A stretch of 5,100 nucleotides of DNA, from NCBI GenBank assembly GCA_905209725.1, contig CAJLTZ010000122.1, positions 1 to 5,100 on the forward strand, in the 5' to 3' direction. A program made the translations under genes and the position numbers. Positions 5,067 through 5,100 of the stretch are shown here, in pieces (positions within the stretch are counted from its first letter, which is position 1; each line of letters starts with the position of its first letter). The notes under the pieces were generated by a model, which worked only from the letters and a program-made list of their open reading frames with translations, did no database searches and had not been told where the DNA came from. The stretch is from an uncultured Muribaculaceae bacterium. GTDB lineage: Bacteria; Bacteroidota; Bacteroidia; Bacteroidales; Muribaculaceae.

Positions 5067-5100
5067 ATGTTAACGCAGGGGTCGCAGATGTGCCTCATAT
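5067..5100 (+). CDS. Start of an unidentified plus-strand gene, cut by the window edge
   Basis: An ATG at 5067-5069 lies about 22 bases after the predicted transcription start, behind an A-rich stretch (CACAAAAA) typical of Bacteroidota translation starts. It opens MLTQGSQMCLI and leaves the window. A second in-frame ATG at 5088-5090 is an alternative start. Eleven residues are too few to name the product. The good promoter upstream is the main support. Confidence 0.4.
   Translation, partial: MLTQGSQMCLI

Noticed and set aside
5067..5100. Resemblance of the right edge (GCAGGGGTCGCAG) to a tRNA variable/T-arm, as in an integration site
   Set aside because: The GTTCGA T-loop core, the acceptor stem and the CCA end are all missing.
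1..5100. CRISPR array, insertion sequence or transposase
   Set aside because: No regularly spaced direct repeats, no terminal inverted repeats with a transposase frame, and no DDE or tyrosine/serine recombinase motifs were seen.

Overview
The window looks like a chromosomal segment of a Bacteroidota bacterium, most likely order Bacteroidales, possibly Muribaculaceae-like (family is inference). The evidence is promoter-like motifs of the Bacteroidetes type (TAnnTTTG), A-rich leaders instead of Shine-Dalgarno sites, and a minus-strand gene string (sigma-54 activator, LptE lipoprotein, a Bacteroidales-type tetratricopeptide-like protein, SecG) that I recall as a typical Bacteroidales arrangement.

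Layout from left to right. Positions 1-115 hold the 3' end of an unidentified plus-strand transcription unit, closed by a perfect 9-bp terminator hairpin. Positions 116-229 are a short convergent spacer without a credible gene. From 3224 down to 230 runs a tightly packed minus-strand operon: sigma-54-dependent activator (3224-2025), lptE (2021-1497), a conserved acidic protein with a TPR-like C-terminus (1465-698, with an alternative start at 1519), secG (685-287), and an 11-bp terminator (260-230). Gaps inside the operon are 3, 31 and 12 bases. The products suggest an envelope-biogenesis unit: LPS delivery to the outer membrane (LptE) and protein export (SecG), led by a transcription activator without a receiver domain.

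Upstream of that operon, and separated from it by a strong terminator (3262-3300), lies the most unusual item: a complete 514-codon minus-strand gene (4931-3387) whose protein has the layout of a P22-type bacteriophage portal protein. No terminase, capsid, integrase or tail gene is next to it. It has its own candidate promoter, its own terminator and a structured 3' region with two further inverted repeats, so it appears to be a monocistronic, stand-alone phage-derived gene in ordinary chromosomal surroundings. The protein stops abruptly about where phage portals continue into further C-terminal sequence.

The right edge (4932-5100) is a divergent intergenic region. It carries a near-consensus plus-strand Bacteroidetes promoter (5009-5039) and the first codons of a plus-strand gene that leaves the window, with a small inverted repeat bracketing its likely start codon.
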